From NCBI RefSeq assembly GCF_000426465.1, contig NZ_KE384527.1, positions 334,543 through 398,542 on the forward strand: a DNA stretch of 64,000 nucleotides, written 5' to 3'. Below the pieces are notes generated by a model, which saw nothing but the letters and a program-made list of their open reading frames with translations, ran no database searches and had not been told where the DNA came from. The translations under genes were made by a program, and so were the position numbers. Below, in pieces: positions 1-7,063 of this stretch (positions within the stretch are counted from its first letter, which is position 1; every line of letters begins with the position of its first letter). Source of the stretch: Epilithonimonas caeni DSM 17710. Lineage in GTDB: Bacteria > Bacteroidota > Bacteroidia > Flavobacteriales > Weeksellaceae.

Positions 1-3
1 ATT

Positions 4-1653
4 ATGAAAAACCTTTTACTCGCTTTAATTTCAGGAGTTTTGCTAGCCATTTGCTGGCCGACTTACGGGATTCCGTTTTTTATATTTTTTGCTTGGGTTC
101 CGCTTCTGATGATGGAACACAACATTGCAAAATTTAGCGATATTAAAAAGAAAAAATTAGCAGTTTTCTGTTTTTCATACCTCACATTTCTGATTTGGAA
201 TGCAGTAACCACGGGTTGGCTTTACAATTCACAATTACCTGACGGAAGCAAGTCTCTTTTGGCCGTTCTGTTTCCTGTTTTGACCAATTCATTTTTTATG
301 GCATTGGTTTTCCTGGCTTATCATTTTTATAAGAAAAGTCAGGGGACTTATTTTGGATTGGTGTTTTTTGTAGCGATTTGGATGTGTTTTGAAAAGCTTC
401 ATCTCGTTTGGGAATTCACCTGGCCTTGGCTCAATCTCGGAAATGTCTTTGCAGAATATCATCAGTTTGTTCAGTGGTATGATACTTTGGGTGCAACAGG
501 CGGAAGTTTCTGGATTTTGACTTGTAATGTACTGGTATTTTATACGATAAGAATCTGGGAAGCCGGAAGAAAAAGAAAATCATTGATTAACAATGTTTTG
601 ATGACAGCTGGTTTCATTATTTTACCAATGGTAATTTCTTTGATTAAATATTATAATTATTCGCCAGAAACGGTTGGCTCTATCAATGTAACGATGCTTC
701 AACCGGCACTTGACCCTTACACCGAAAAATATCAAAAAGACAGTTTGACAATTGAAGGTGATCTGTTGAAATTGGCTACAGAAAATTCAGTTTTACAAAG
801 CGATAGAAAATCAAAAATCGATCTATATCTTTCACCGGAAACTTCGCTTCCTGGACCAGGTTCTATTAGCGAAAAAGGGTTCAACAATAGTCTGCTCATC
901 AATAACATCAAAACGTTTCTTTCCCAACATCCGAAATCTGTTTTCTCTGGCGGGATTTCCAGTTATTATGTTTATCAAGAAAATGAAGAAAAACCATCAA
1001 CAGCCAGTTTTCTGGAAAGGCAGGGCATTTGGGTGGACGAATATAATTCTGCAATCCAAATCATCCCTAATCAGCAACTGGAAATATATCACAAAGCAAT
1101 GCTCGTACCTGGCGTTGAGATTTTTCCTTATATCAATTTCTTCAAACCGATTTTAGGAGATGTAATGTTGGATTTGGGGGGAACAACACGTTCTCTCGGG
1201 ATTTCTGAAGAAAGAAAAGTCTTTGCCAATCCTTATAACAAATCTGTAATTGCGCCAATCATCTGCTATGAAAGTATTTATGGAGAATTCGTGACCGGTT
1301 ATGTAAAAAAAGGAGCAAATCTTCTAACAATTGTAACGAACGATTCCTGGTGGGGATATTCGCAGGGACATAAGCAATTACTGGTTTATGCAAAGCTTCG
1401 TGCAATCGAAACCAGACGCGAAATTGCAAGAGCGGCGAACAGCGGAACCAGTGCGCACATCAATTCCCGAGGCGATATTGTGGATGAATTACCTTACGGT
1501 GCAAAAGGCGCATTGACTGCAAAAGTTAATTTGATTGACAAAGAAACATTCTACACCAAGAGCGGCGATTTCCTTTCCAGAATTTGTCTTTTTGTGATTG
1601 GTGCTTTGTTGCTTTTTATTCCGGGGAGGAAGTATTTGACGAAGAAGAAATAA
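4..1653 (+). CDS. lnt: Apolipoprotein N-acyltransferase
   Basis: Inner-membrane enzyme that transfers an acyl chain from phospholipid to the N-terminal cysteine of lipoproteins, the last step of lipoprotein maturation. The first ~215 residues are hydrophobic, with several membrane segments; a nitrilase-like periplasmic domain follows and a last membrane helix lies near the C-terminus. The family's Glu-Lys-Cys triad is visible: E279 in PETSLPGPG, K364 in YHKAMLVPGVE and C421 in IICYESIYGE. At 549 residues it is slightly longer than the ~510 of E. coli Lnt. The start lies 4 bases into the window, so an upstream operon partner would not be seen. Several lipoproteins in this window would be its substrates. 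Assignment is secure. Confidence 0.95.
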   Translation: MKNLLLALISGVLLAICWPTYGIPFFIFFAWVPLLMMEHNIAKFSDIKKKKLAVFCFSYLTFLIWNAVTTGWLYNSQLPDGSKSLLAVLFPVLTNSFFMALVFLAYHFYKKSQGTYFGLVFFVAIWMCFEKLHLVWEFTWPWLNLGNVFAEYHQFVQWYDTLGATGGSFWILTCNVLVFYTIRIWEAGRKRKSLINNVLMTAGFIILPMVISLIKYYNYSPETVGSINVTMLQPALDPYTEKYQKDSLTIEGDLLKLATENSVLQSDRKSKIDLYLSPETSLPGPGSISEKGFNNSLLINNIKTFLSQHPKSVFSGGISSYYVYQENEEKPSTASFLERQGIWVDEYNSAIQIIPNQQLEIYHKAMLVPGVEIFPYINFFKPILGDVMLDLGGTTRSLGISEERKVFANPYNKSVIAPIICYESIYGEFVTGYVKKGANLLTIVTNDSWWGYSQGHKQLLVYAKLRAIETRREIARAANSGTSAHINSRGDIVDELPYGAKGALTAKVNLIDKETFYTKSGDFLSRICLFVIGALLLFIPGRKYLTKKK

Positions 1654-1798
1654 TCACTTATCCATTAAATAAATTTAGATTGATTAAAAATTGATATAAT
1701 TTAAAAGAAATAAAATAGGTATAAAATAGGAAAAAAAGACCATCATCAACACTCTATTGTTTTGTATTACCAAAAACCTTTACCTTCGTTTCGAAAAC

Positions 1799-1829
1799 AA
1801 AGTCTCTCGCACAGCGGGGGGCTTTTTTT
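1799..1829 (+). terminator. Rho-independent terminator after lnt
   Basis: A 12-bp stem (1799-1810 against 1814-1825, three G-T wobbles) with an ACA loop runs into a T tract. It lies about 145 bases past the lnt stop, and I see nothing coding in between. It could also serve a short transcript that starts in that gap. Confidence 0.6.
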
Positions 1830-1857
1830 ATTAGACATATTGAGTTAAATATATCAA

Positions 1858-1998
1858 ATGGATTATACAATATTATTAACAATAGCAGTTATAGGCACTT
1901 TAATTATATTTGGAATAGGAATATTAAAGAAGAAAAAAGTAAAAGCATATTTAAAAATTTGGAAAATATTTGAAGGAAGCATTGAAACCGAAGATTAA
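1858..1998 (+). CDS. Possible 46-residue single-pass membrane peptide
   Basis: A short frame of 46 codons starting at ATG 1858. Residues 3-22 are almost all Ile, Leu, Val, Gly, Ala and Thr and would form one membrane helix. A Lys-rich stretch (KKKKVKAYLK) follows at once, then a short acidic end (ETED). That layout, a helix with a positive flank, is typical of real small membrane proteins. It is the only gene candidate in the 408 bases between lnt and the DinB-like gene, and sits between two hairpins (1799-1829 and 2021-2056). No strong ribosome binding site is seen, which is usual in Bacteroidetes. Function unknown; conservation would decide whether it is real. Confidence 0.4.
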   Translation: MDYTILLTIAVIGTLIIFGIGILKKKKVKAYLKIWKIFEGSIETED

Positions 1999-2020
1999 GA
2001 TACTGCAAAAATTGTTTATA

Positions 2021-2056
2021 AAAATAATGAGATAACCCAAATCACCTCATTATTAA
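2021..2056. terminator. Hairpin between convergent genes
   Basis: AATAATGAG at 2023-2031 pairs with CTCATTATT at 2046-2054, and both outer sides are A/T rich. It ends the DinB-like gene on the minus strand and may also end the small membrane peptide on the plus strand. Confidence 0.5.
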
Positions 2057-2061
2057 TTTTG

Positions 2062-2565
2062 TTATAAATTCGGCAAATACCTTTCCTTAATAATATTCAA
2101 ATGATGAATGTTGTGACCAACGGTTAATTTCCCGATGGTTTCCACTTTGATATCATTTCCATTTACTTTTCCGGAAAGTTGATATGCTTCTTCCGGAAGG
2201 TTCTTAAAGAATTTGATAGTTAATTTTCTGGTTAATTTGAACTCTTTAATCAGGCTTTTCAAAGTTCTGTTGCCTGCATAAGAATTATCTGCCCAAGCTT
2301 CTTCATCAAATCCCGAAACCAAAGACTGGTCTTTTCTGGAAAATCTGAGTGCACGATAAGCAAAGACTTTTTCCGTATCTATAAGGTGTTGCAAAAGTGT
2401 TTTCAAACTCCATTTTCCTTCTGCGTAGGCATAATTCCCTTGTTCTTCGGAAAGCGATTCATATATTTCCAAAGTGGCATCTGAAGCTATTTTCATTTCT
2501 TCAAGCCAGTTTTCTGAAGGAACCGAATCCAGGTAACGCTGTATATATTTTTCGAATTCTGTCAT
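2062..2565 (-). CDS. DinB/YfiT-family metal-binding protein
   Basis: A 167-residue protein of the DinB/YfiT four-helix-bundle superfamily, which holds a metal with three histidines. Here they appear to be H60 (LLQHLID) and H151 and H155 in the C-terminal GHNIHHLNII segment. Known members include thiol S-transferases using bacillithiol or mycothiol and putative hydrolases, so the reaction cannot be fixed from sequence. It starts at ATG 2565 and is separated from the GNAT gene upstream by an inverted repeat (2582-2640), so it is probably its own transcript. No signal peptide; cytoplasmic. Confidence 0.8.
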   Translation of the reverse strand: MTEFEKYIQRYLDSVPSENWLEEMKIASDATLEIYESLSEEQGNYAYAEGKWSLKTLLQHLIDTEKVFAYRALRFSRKDQSLVSGFDEEAWADNSYAGNRTLKSLIKEFKLTRKLTIKFFKNLPEEAYQLSGKVNGNDIKVETIGKLTVGHNIHHLNIIKERYLPNL

Positions 2566-2581
2566 AATTTGTTTATTTATC

Positions 2582-2640
2582 CTTCGAGAACCTCAGGATG
2601 ACAAAGTTTTTGTGCGATTGTCAGGCTGAGGTTCTCGAAG
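2582..2640. repeat. Dispersed inverted repeat, copy 1
   Basis: The arms CTTCGAGAACCTCAGGATGACA and TGTCAGGCTGAGGTTCTCGAAG are nearly perfect inverted copies around a ~15-base loop. The same arms recur at 3440-3487 and 7620-7682, with a half-copy at 9284-9306. It lies downstream of the GNAT gene, where it may act as a terminator. Related GTCA-CTGAG-TCGAAG elements are common between genes in flavobacterial genomes. Confidence 0.75.
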
Positions 2641-2676
2641 CCTTTCAATATTAATAGAATCAATAATCCTTCATAA

Positions 2677-3129
2677 TTAATTATCAACTTCCCACTCATA
2701 GAAATTCACTTCGTCGTATTTTTTGAAACCTGCACTTGGATACAATTGATTTCCAATCAGATTTTCTTTGCCTGTTTCAAGGTACATTCCGCAAGCGTTG
2801 GATGTTCTGCAAAGCTCTTTCGCTTGTTCTATCAAAACTTTGGAAAAACCTTTTCCTCGGGAATTGGAATTAACATAGAGGTCATTCAGCAGCCAATAAC
2901 GTTTCATTCTTGTTGATGAAAACAATGGATACAATTGAACAAATCCCACCAATTTTCCTTCATCTTCAGCTACGAAAATCTCTGAATCCTTTTTTTCTAA
3001 TCTTTCAGATAAAAATTGCTGTGCGCCAGACAAATCTGATGTTTTATGATAGAACATCCTGTATTCATCAAACAATTGTGACAATTGCATCAAATCTTCC
3101 GAAGTCGCTTTTCTGATATTACTCCTCAT
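2677..3129 (-). CDS. GNAT-family N-acetyltransferase
   Basis: A 150-residue acetyltransferase of the GNAT fold, which moves acetyl from acetyl-CoA to an amine. The acetyl-CoA pyrophosphate loop is visible as SRGKGFSKVL after the beta-4 strand NDLYVNS, and the C-terminal LYPSAGFKKY is the usual last part of the fold. The substrate is unknown. ATG 3129 is chosen because the only in-frame codon further up (3144) is TTG. With this start the gene overlaps the barstar stop by 11 bases, so the two are translationally coupled and belong to the barnase-archaemetzincin-barstar cluster. A role in modifying a toxin or immunity protein is only a guess. Confidence 0.85.
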   Translation of the reverse strand: MRSNIRKATSEDLMQLSQLFDEYRMFYHKTSDLSGAQQFLSERLEKKDSEIFVAEDEGKLVGFVQLYPLFSSTRMKRYWLLNDLYVNSNSRGKGFSKVLIEQAKELCRTSNACGMYLETGKENLIGNQLYPSAGFKKYDEVNFYEWEVDN

Positions 3130-3406
3130 CTTCGTACTGTTCAAGATAGTAACTAAATGTAAAACCTTCTACCTCATCTTCCAAATCTTCCAAAGTGGTC
3201 AAAAGGTCTTCGAAAAGCTCCAATTGGTCCACGCTCATATTTACAAATTCAATATGAATCGGCATTTCTAATTCTCCGGAAATAACATCAGAAAGCGCAT
3301 CAAGATTATCTCCGAAATATTCCGGCAATTCTAATTTTGATTTCAGTTGTTCATAAAAATCTTCGTAATCGCCGATGTTGACGAAATCGATATATATTTC
3401 TTGCAT
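3119..3406 (-). CDS. Barstar-family ribonuclease inhibitor
   Basis: A 95-residue acidic cytoplasmic protein matching barstar, the protein that plugs the barnase active site. The core LPEYFGDNLDALSD lines up with the barstar segment containing the two aspartates that bind barnase (D35 and D39 there, D36 and D40 here). The tryptophan at barstar position 38 is Ser39 here. The C-terminus is very acidic (EQYEDEE). A barnase-like RNase lies two genes upstream on the same strand, so the pair is probably cognate even though an archaemetzincin gene stands between them. A strong hairpin (3440-3487) sits just before this gene, so it may have its own expression level. Confidence 0.88.
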   Translation of the reverse strand: MQEIYIDFVNIGDYEDFYEQLKSKLELPEYFGDNLDALSDVISGELEMPIHIEFVNMSVDQLELFEDLLTTLEDLEDEVEGFTFSYYLEQYEDEE

Positions 3407-3439
3407 TTTTAATTGTTATTGATTATTCATTTATATGTC

Positions 3440-3487
3440 CTTCAAGAGCCTCAGGATGACAACGCTGTCAGGCTGAGGCTCTCGAAG
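3440..3487. repeat. Dispersed inverted repeat, copy 2, upstream of barstar
   Basis: Two ~22-base arms, from CTTCAAGAGCCTCAGG and ending CTGAGGCTCTCGAAG, pair almost perfectly around a loop of about four bases. It lies in the 90 bases between the archaemetzincin stop and the barstar start, so a transcript from the barnase gene would fold into a long hairpin here. It could stop, weaken or stabilise the message at this point. Confidence 0.75.
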
Positions 3488-3496
3488 CCTTTCATT

Positions 3497-4108
3497 TTAA
3501 TTAAATTTCCAGTGTTTATTCTTTAAAAAGCCTTTACAATTGTCACAAAAATCGATTTCTTCATCAGTTGGATTTCCACCTTCCGCATCTCTCATAAAAC
3601 AAGTTTGCTCTGGACAATGTTTTAAACCTTGAGTATGTCCAATCTCGTGAATGATTATTTTATAAAACTGCTCTTTTCTTTTTGAGGGATTTAATCGAAA
3701 AGATGATGCAACACAAGCTTTTCCCGGACGATATCCTAAACCCATTATTCCAAAATCTCTTACATTTCCTTTCGTTGCACTTATATCTTTTGTCGTTAGT
3801 CCAACTTTGATAAAATTATCTTTTGTTTGAGAACTCAAAAACTTTATTATCGAGTCTGCTCTGTATCTATTTCTTGGCTGATAATATGAATTTTTCGGAA
3901 AATCAATTGCCTGCAAAACTGCAACATCCGAATAAATTTTCTCAATTTGGTTTGCAATATTACCAACTTCATCCATCTTCATATCTTTAAAAGGCTGAAG
4001 CTGAATTATAATTTTCTCAGTTGATTTTGTAATTTCAGCTTTCTGATTCTCATTACACGAAACTAAAAAAAGAATTGCAAAAAGAAAGTTTACTAAGAAG
4101 ATTTTCAT
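3497..4108 (-). CDS. Archaemetzincin-like zinc protease lipoprotein
   Basis: A 203-residue predicted lipoprotein: the signal peptide ends in a lipobox (FLVSC, C18). The C-terminal half carries the archaemetzincin signature: H154-E155-x2-H158-x2-G-x2-H164 directly followed by C165, then C170, M172 (Met-turn) and a CxxC pair at C188/C191. These are the zinc ligands, catalytic Glu and second structural zinc site known from AMZ proteases. The spacing before the CxxC is 15 residues here against about 17 in the usual signature. It lies 10 bases after the barnase-like gene and 90 before barstar, on the same strand. Archaemetzincins are usually soluble aminopeptidase-like enzymes, so a lipid-anchored one beside an RNase is odd. 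Substrate unknown. Confidence 0.85.
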   Translation of the reverse strand: MKIFLVNFLFAILFLVSCNENQKAEITKSTEKIIIQLQPFKDMKMDEVGNIANQIEKIYSDVAVLQAIDFPKNSYYQPRNRYRADSIIKFLSSQTKDNFIKVGLTTKDISATKGNVRDFGIMGLGYRPGKACVASSFRLNPSKRKEQFYKIIIHEIGHTQGLKHCPEQTCFMRDAEGGNPTDEEIDFCDNCKGFLKNKHWKFN

Positions 4109-4118
4109 TTCGAATCAG

Positions 4119-4634
4119 TTATCGTTTCTCAAAAGTTTTGTAATGATTTTTCGTGAGCCAAACATCGCCATTTTTAGTAAAGACAATTCGGTCCGCATTT
4201 CGGTTTCCACAATTGTAGTTGACGTCAGCTTCGTAATACTGTTCGCCTTTCGGTAATTGTTTTTCACGATTACTGAACTTATCGCCTCCAATTGCTTTTC
4301 GCGGCAAAATGTCACAAAGATTTCCTTTGGAAGGACTCCAGCCTTGCCTTTTTGCTTCAGATTTAGTAATATAAAAATTGGGCAATTTATGATTCGATTT
4401 GACGTAAGAAATAACTTTAGTTTCATTAGTCAATTCTTGTATTAAACTTCCGGCAGAAGGTTGTTCGGCATCAAATTGAGTTTCGGATCGTACAACATCC
4501 GACTTCTGACTTCCGGCTTCCGACGAAATTTGATTCCTTTTCTCGATTTTATAATTCGAAATCAGATACATTACCGAGATTCCGGCAAATGCTCCGATGA
4601 GAAAGAAAAACAGGGTTTTCAGTTTTGGATTCAT
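4119..4634 (-). CDS. Barnase-family ribonuclease, membrane-anchored or exported
   Basis: A 171-residue protein with one N-terminal membrane helix (residues 7-27), a polar linker (28-80) and a C-terminal barnase domain (82-171). Residues can be matched to barnase without gaps around the active site: K91 (K27), E135 (E73, general base), R145 (R83), R149 (R87) and H164 (H102, general acid). KSEAKRQGW and GNL-DI-P motifs also match. An active guanyl-preferring RNase is therefore expected. C107 and C142 fall at barnase positions 43 and 80. ATG 4634 (MNPKLK) is chosen over codons further up because the membrane helix then starts at residue 7. No lipobox. It heads a cluster with archaemetzincin, barstar and GNAT genes. 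Confidence 0.9.
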   Translation of the reverse strand: MNPKLKTLFFFLIGAFAGISVMYLISNYKIEKRNQISSEAGSQKSDVVRSETQFDAEQPSAGSLIQELTNETKVISYVKSNHKLPNFYITKSEAKRQGWSPSKGNLCDILPRKAIGGDKFSNREKQLPKGEQYYEADVNYNCGNRNADRIVFTKNGDVWLTKNHYKTFEKR

Positions 4635-4672
4635 TAACATTAATTTCTTTGCTAAAATAATGAAAACCTCGA

Positions 4673-4686
4673 TTCTTACGTAAGAA
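4673..4686. promoter_or_regulatory. 14-bp perfect palindrome, possible operator
   Basis: TTCTTACGTAAGAA reads the same on both strands. It lies between the divergent barnase-like gene (start 4634) and acyl-CoA dehydrogenase gene (promoter 4708-4736), about where a repressor of the barnase cluster would bind. No regulator gene is adjacent. The role is inferred from position and symmetry only. Confidence 0.35.
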
Positions 4687-4707
4687 AAAACAAACATTAA
4701 AAAAAAA

Positions 4708-4736
4708 TTGTGCTTAACCTAATTTTTCTATATTTG
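4708..4736 (+). promoter_or_regulatory. Bacteroidetes-type promoter for acyl-CoA dehydrogenase
   Basis: TTG at 4708-4710 (-33 element) and TATATTTG at 4729-4736 (-7 element) with an 18-base spacer, a full match to the TTG/TAnnTTTG consensus. The -7 box ends 17 bases before the ATG. Confidence 0.75.
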
Positions 4737-4753
4737 GGCACAAAGATAAAAAT

Positions 4754-5893
4754 ATGGAAACCGTCACTATGGACAACCTAAAAATGATAGCCGAAACGGC
4801 CAAAGATTTTGCCGAAAAAAATATACGCCCAAATATTATGGATTGGGATGAGAGCCAGACTTTCCCTGTGGAATTATTCCACCAATTGGGAGAATTGGGT
4901 TTTATGGGAATTGTGATTCCGGAAGAATATGGCGGTTCCGGGCTTGGTTATCAGGAATATGTAACGATTCTCGACGAGATTTCTCAAGTTGACCCATCCA
5001 TTGGATTATCTGTTGCTGCGCACAATTCACTTTGTACCAATCATATTTATGAATTTGGGAATGAGGAACAGAGAAGAAAATGGTTGCCACAATTAGCATC
5101 CGGAAAAGTCATCGGTGCCTGGGGATTGACCGAACATAATACAGGTTCTGACTCCGGCGGCATGTCCACAACCGCTGTAAAAGACGGTGACGACTGGATC
5201 ATCAACGGTGCAAAAAACTTTATCACACACGCTATTTCCGGAGATATTGCTGTTATAATGACAAGAACGGGAGAAAAAGGAGCAAAAAATAATTCCACCG
5301 CTTTTGTTTTGGAAAAAGGAATGGCAGGTTTCACTTCCGGAAAAAAAGAAAATAAATTAGGAATGCGTGCTTCTGAAACCGCTGAATTGATTTTCGATAA
5401 CGTTCGGGTTCCGGATTCTCACAGATTAGGAGAAGTGGGGAGCGGTTTCAAACAAGCGATGAAAGTCCTGGATGGTGGCCGTATTTCTATTGCAGCATTG
5501 AGCTTAGGAATTGCGAGAGGTGCTTATAAAGCTGCTCTTAAATATGCACAGGAAAGACATCAGTTCGGAAAAGCGATTTCAAGTTTCCAGGCTGTTAATT
5601 TTATGCTGGCTGATATGGCAACAGAAATTGATGCTTCAGAATTATTGATCAGAAGAGCTTCCGACCTTAAAAACGCCAAGCAAAAAATGACACGTGAAGG
5701 CGCAATGGCAAAATTATACGCTTCCGAAGCCTGTGTTAGAATTTCCAATAATGCGGTTCAAATATTCGGTGGTTATGGTTATACGAAAGATTTTCCTGTT
5801 GAGAAATTTTACAGAGATTCTAAGCTTTGTACGATTGGCGAAGGAACTTCTGAAATCCAAAGATTGGTGATTGGAAGAGATATCACTTTATAA
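4754..5893 (+). CDS. Acyl-CoA dehydrogenase
   Basis: FAD flavoprotein that introduces the alpha-beta double bond into acyl-CoA, feeding electrons to electron-transfer flavoprotein. The 379-residue length is typical for the short/medium/branched-chain group. The N-terminal helical domain is followed by the beta-domain motif AWGLTEHNTGSDSGG (FAD and acyl binding) and the C-terminal helical domain with RHQFGKAISSFQ and QIFGGYGYTKDFPVEKFYRD. The catalytic Glu is predicted at E363 in GEGTSEIQR. Chain-length preference cannot be read reliably. It stands alone between a full promoter and a strong terminator. Confidence 0.93.
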   Translation: METVTMDNLKMIAETAKDFAEKNIRPNIMDWDESQTFPVELFHQLGELGFMGIVIPEEYGGSGLGYQEYVTILDEISQVDPSIGLSVAAHNSLCTNHIYEFGNEEQRRKWLPQLASGKVIGAWGLTEHNTGSDSGGMSTTAVKDGDDWIINGAKNFITHAISGDIAVIMTRTGEKGAKNNSTAFVLEKGMAGFTSGKKENKLGMRASETAELIFDNVRVPDSHRLGEVGSGFKQAMKVLDGGRISIAALSLGIARGAYKAALKYAQERHQFGKAISSFQAVNFMLADMATEIDASELLIRRASDLKNAKQKMTREGAMAKLYASEACVRISNNAVQIFGGYGYTKDFPVEKFYRDSKLCTIGEGTSEIQRLVIGRDITL

Positions 5894-5916
5894 TAAAAAG
5901 AATCTGTTATGATTGA

Positions 5917-5949
5917 AAAGCCTTCCAAATGATTTTGGAAGGCTTTTTA
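5917..5949. terminator. Bidirectional terminator
   Basis: AAAGCCTTCC pairs with GGAAGGCTTT around a 10-base loop, followed by a T run. It lies between the convergent acyl-CoA dehydrogenase and DUF305 genes and can serve both. Confidence 0.85.
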
Positions 5950-5950
5950 T

Positions 5951-6409
5951 TTATTCCAGTCTTTTCAGAATTTTGTTCATTTGATCGATTTCTTTTTCCT
6001 GAGACTTGATGATACTATCTGCCAACTTTCTGACTTCAGCATCTTTGATATTTGCGTTTTTACTGGTCATAATTGCAGATGAATGATGCGGAATCATTGC
6101 TTTCATATATTGAATATCTCCGACAGGTGTCTGCGTTCTCAATCCTATTAATGAAAATGCAAAAACGGCAACCGAAGAAATAATAATTGCAACGTTGATT
6201 TTTCTGTTTTTATACATCATTTTCATACGTAAGACCATCAAAATTGCCATTGGTGAAATCATTAGAAAAGTCATATAAACCCTTGTAATACTTGTATGAT
6301 AATCTTCTATTTTATCCATATTCAGAAACATAACCAAATACATTATCACAAAGGAAATTATCAACGTAACTGCAAGCTTGCCATAGGTGTGGGAATCCAT
6401 ATTTTCCAT
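5951..6409 (-). CDS. DUF305-family membrane protein
   Basis: A 152-residue protein with about three hydrophobic helices in the first ~105 residues and a C-terminal helical DUF305 segment. The family hallmark MIPHHSSAIMTS is present, preceded by QYMKA, and the end is a charged helix (KSQEKEIDQMNKILKRLE). DUF305 proteins have a ferritin-like helical fold, and the His-His pair suggests metal or copper handling, but no activity is established here. Two ATG codons are possible, 6409 and 6400. A promoter-like box for the divergent MazG-like gene lies 65 bases away on the other strand. Confidence 0.8.
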   Translation of the reverse strand: MENMDSHTYGKLAVTLIISFVIMYLVMFLNMDKIEDYHTSITRVYMTFLMISPMAILMVLRMKMMYKNRKINVAIIISSVAVFAFSLIGLRTQTPVGDIQYMKAMIPHHSSAIMTSKNANIKDAEVRKLADSIIKSQEKEIDQMNKILKRLE

Positions 6410-6473
6410 AACTTTTTTCTGTAATTCTGCAATATCCGAACCAATAAAATTCTTCTCTGTAGATTCTGTTTTT

Positions 6474-6481
6474 TATATTTG
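6474..6481 (+). promoter_or_regulatory. -7 promoter element for the MazG-like gene
   Basis: TATATTTG matches TAnnTTTG and ends 18 bases before the ATG at 6500. No clear TTG is seen at -33. Confidence 0.55.
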
Positions 6482-6499
6482 TTAAAATTTTAGAAAATA

Positions 6500-6967
6500 A
6501 TGGAAAAATTAGATAGCCTGAATCAGGTAGCCGAATTTCACAGAACCTTCAATGCACCAATTTTGGATACGCCTCAAATCCCTTCAAAAGAACGCGCAGC
6601 TTTGAGAGTCAGTCTTTTACAAGAAGAATTAGACGAACTAAAAAAAGCAATTGAAGACAATGATCTTGTAGAAGTGGCGGACGCCCTTTGCGATTTGCAA
6701 TATGTTTTGAGTGGCGCAGTTCTGGAGTTTGGTCTGGGAGAAAAATTCGTGGAATTGTTCAATGAAGTTCAGCGTTCTAATATGTCAAAAGCTTGTGATA
6801 ATGAAGTTCAGGCTCAGGAAACTGTAGAATTCTACAAAGCCAAAGGAACCGATGCCTATTATGAAAAATCCGGAGACAAATATAATGTTCACAGGGTTGC
6901 TGACAACAAGGTTCTTAAAAACAAATATTATTCTGCTGCAGACCTGGCAGACATCATTAATAATTAA
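6500..6967 (+). CDS. MazG/HisE-like nucleoside triphosphate pyrophosphohydrolase
   Basis: A 155-residue all-alpha NTP pyrophosphatase, which would cleave a nucleoside triphosphate to the monophosphate and pyrophosphate. The magnesium motif is visible: EExxE at 42-46 (QEELDEL), then E58, D61 and D65 (VEVADALCDLQYV). The ~60 residues after the core (NEVQRSNMSKACDNE...YYSAADLADIINN) are as in phosphoribosyl-ATP pyrophosphohydrolase-like proteins of this phylum. There are no histidine genes nearby, so house-cleaning of odd nucleotides is more likely than histidine synthesis. It has its own -7 box and is not tightly linked to the next gene. Confidence 0.85.
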   Translation: MEKLDSLNQVAEFHRTFNAPILDTPQIPSKERAALRVSLLQEELDELKKAIEDNDLVEVADALCDLQYVLSGAVLEFGLGEKFVELFNEVQRSNMSKACDNEVQAQETVEFYKAKGTDAYYEKSGDKYNVHRVADNKVLKNKYYSAADLADIINN

Positions 6968-7063
6968 CCACAAAAGACACAAAGATTTTTCATAAAGAAT
7001 ACAATTTTTAAACTTTAATAATTTTTAATTTGTGAACCTTGTGTTTAAAAAACAAAAAACATA

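Noticed and set aside
4115-4426. 103-codon frame overlapping the barnase-like gene
   Set aside because: It is another frame of a gene with clear catalytic residues.
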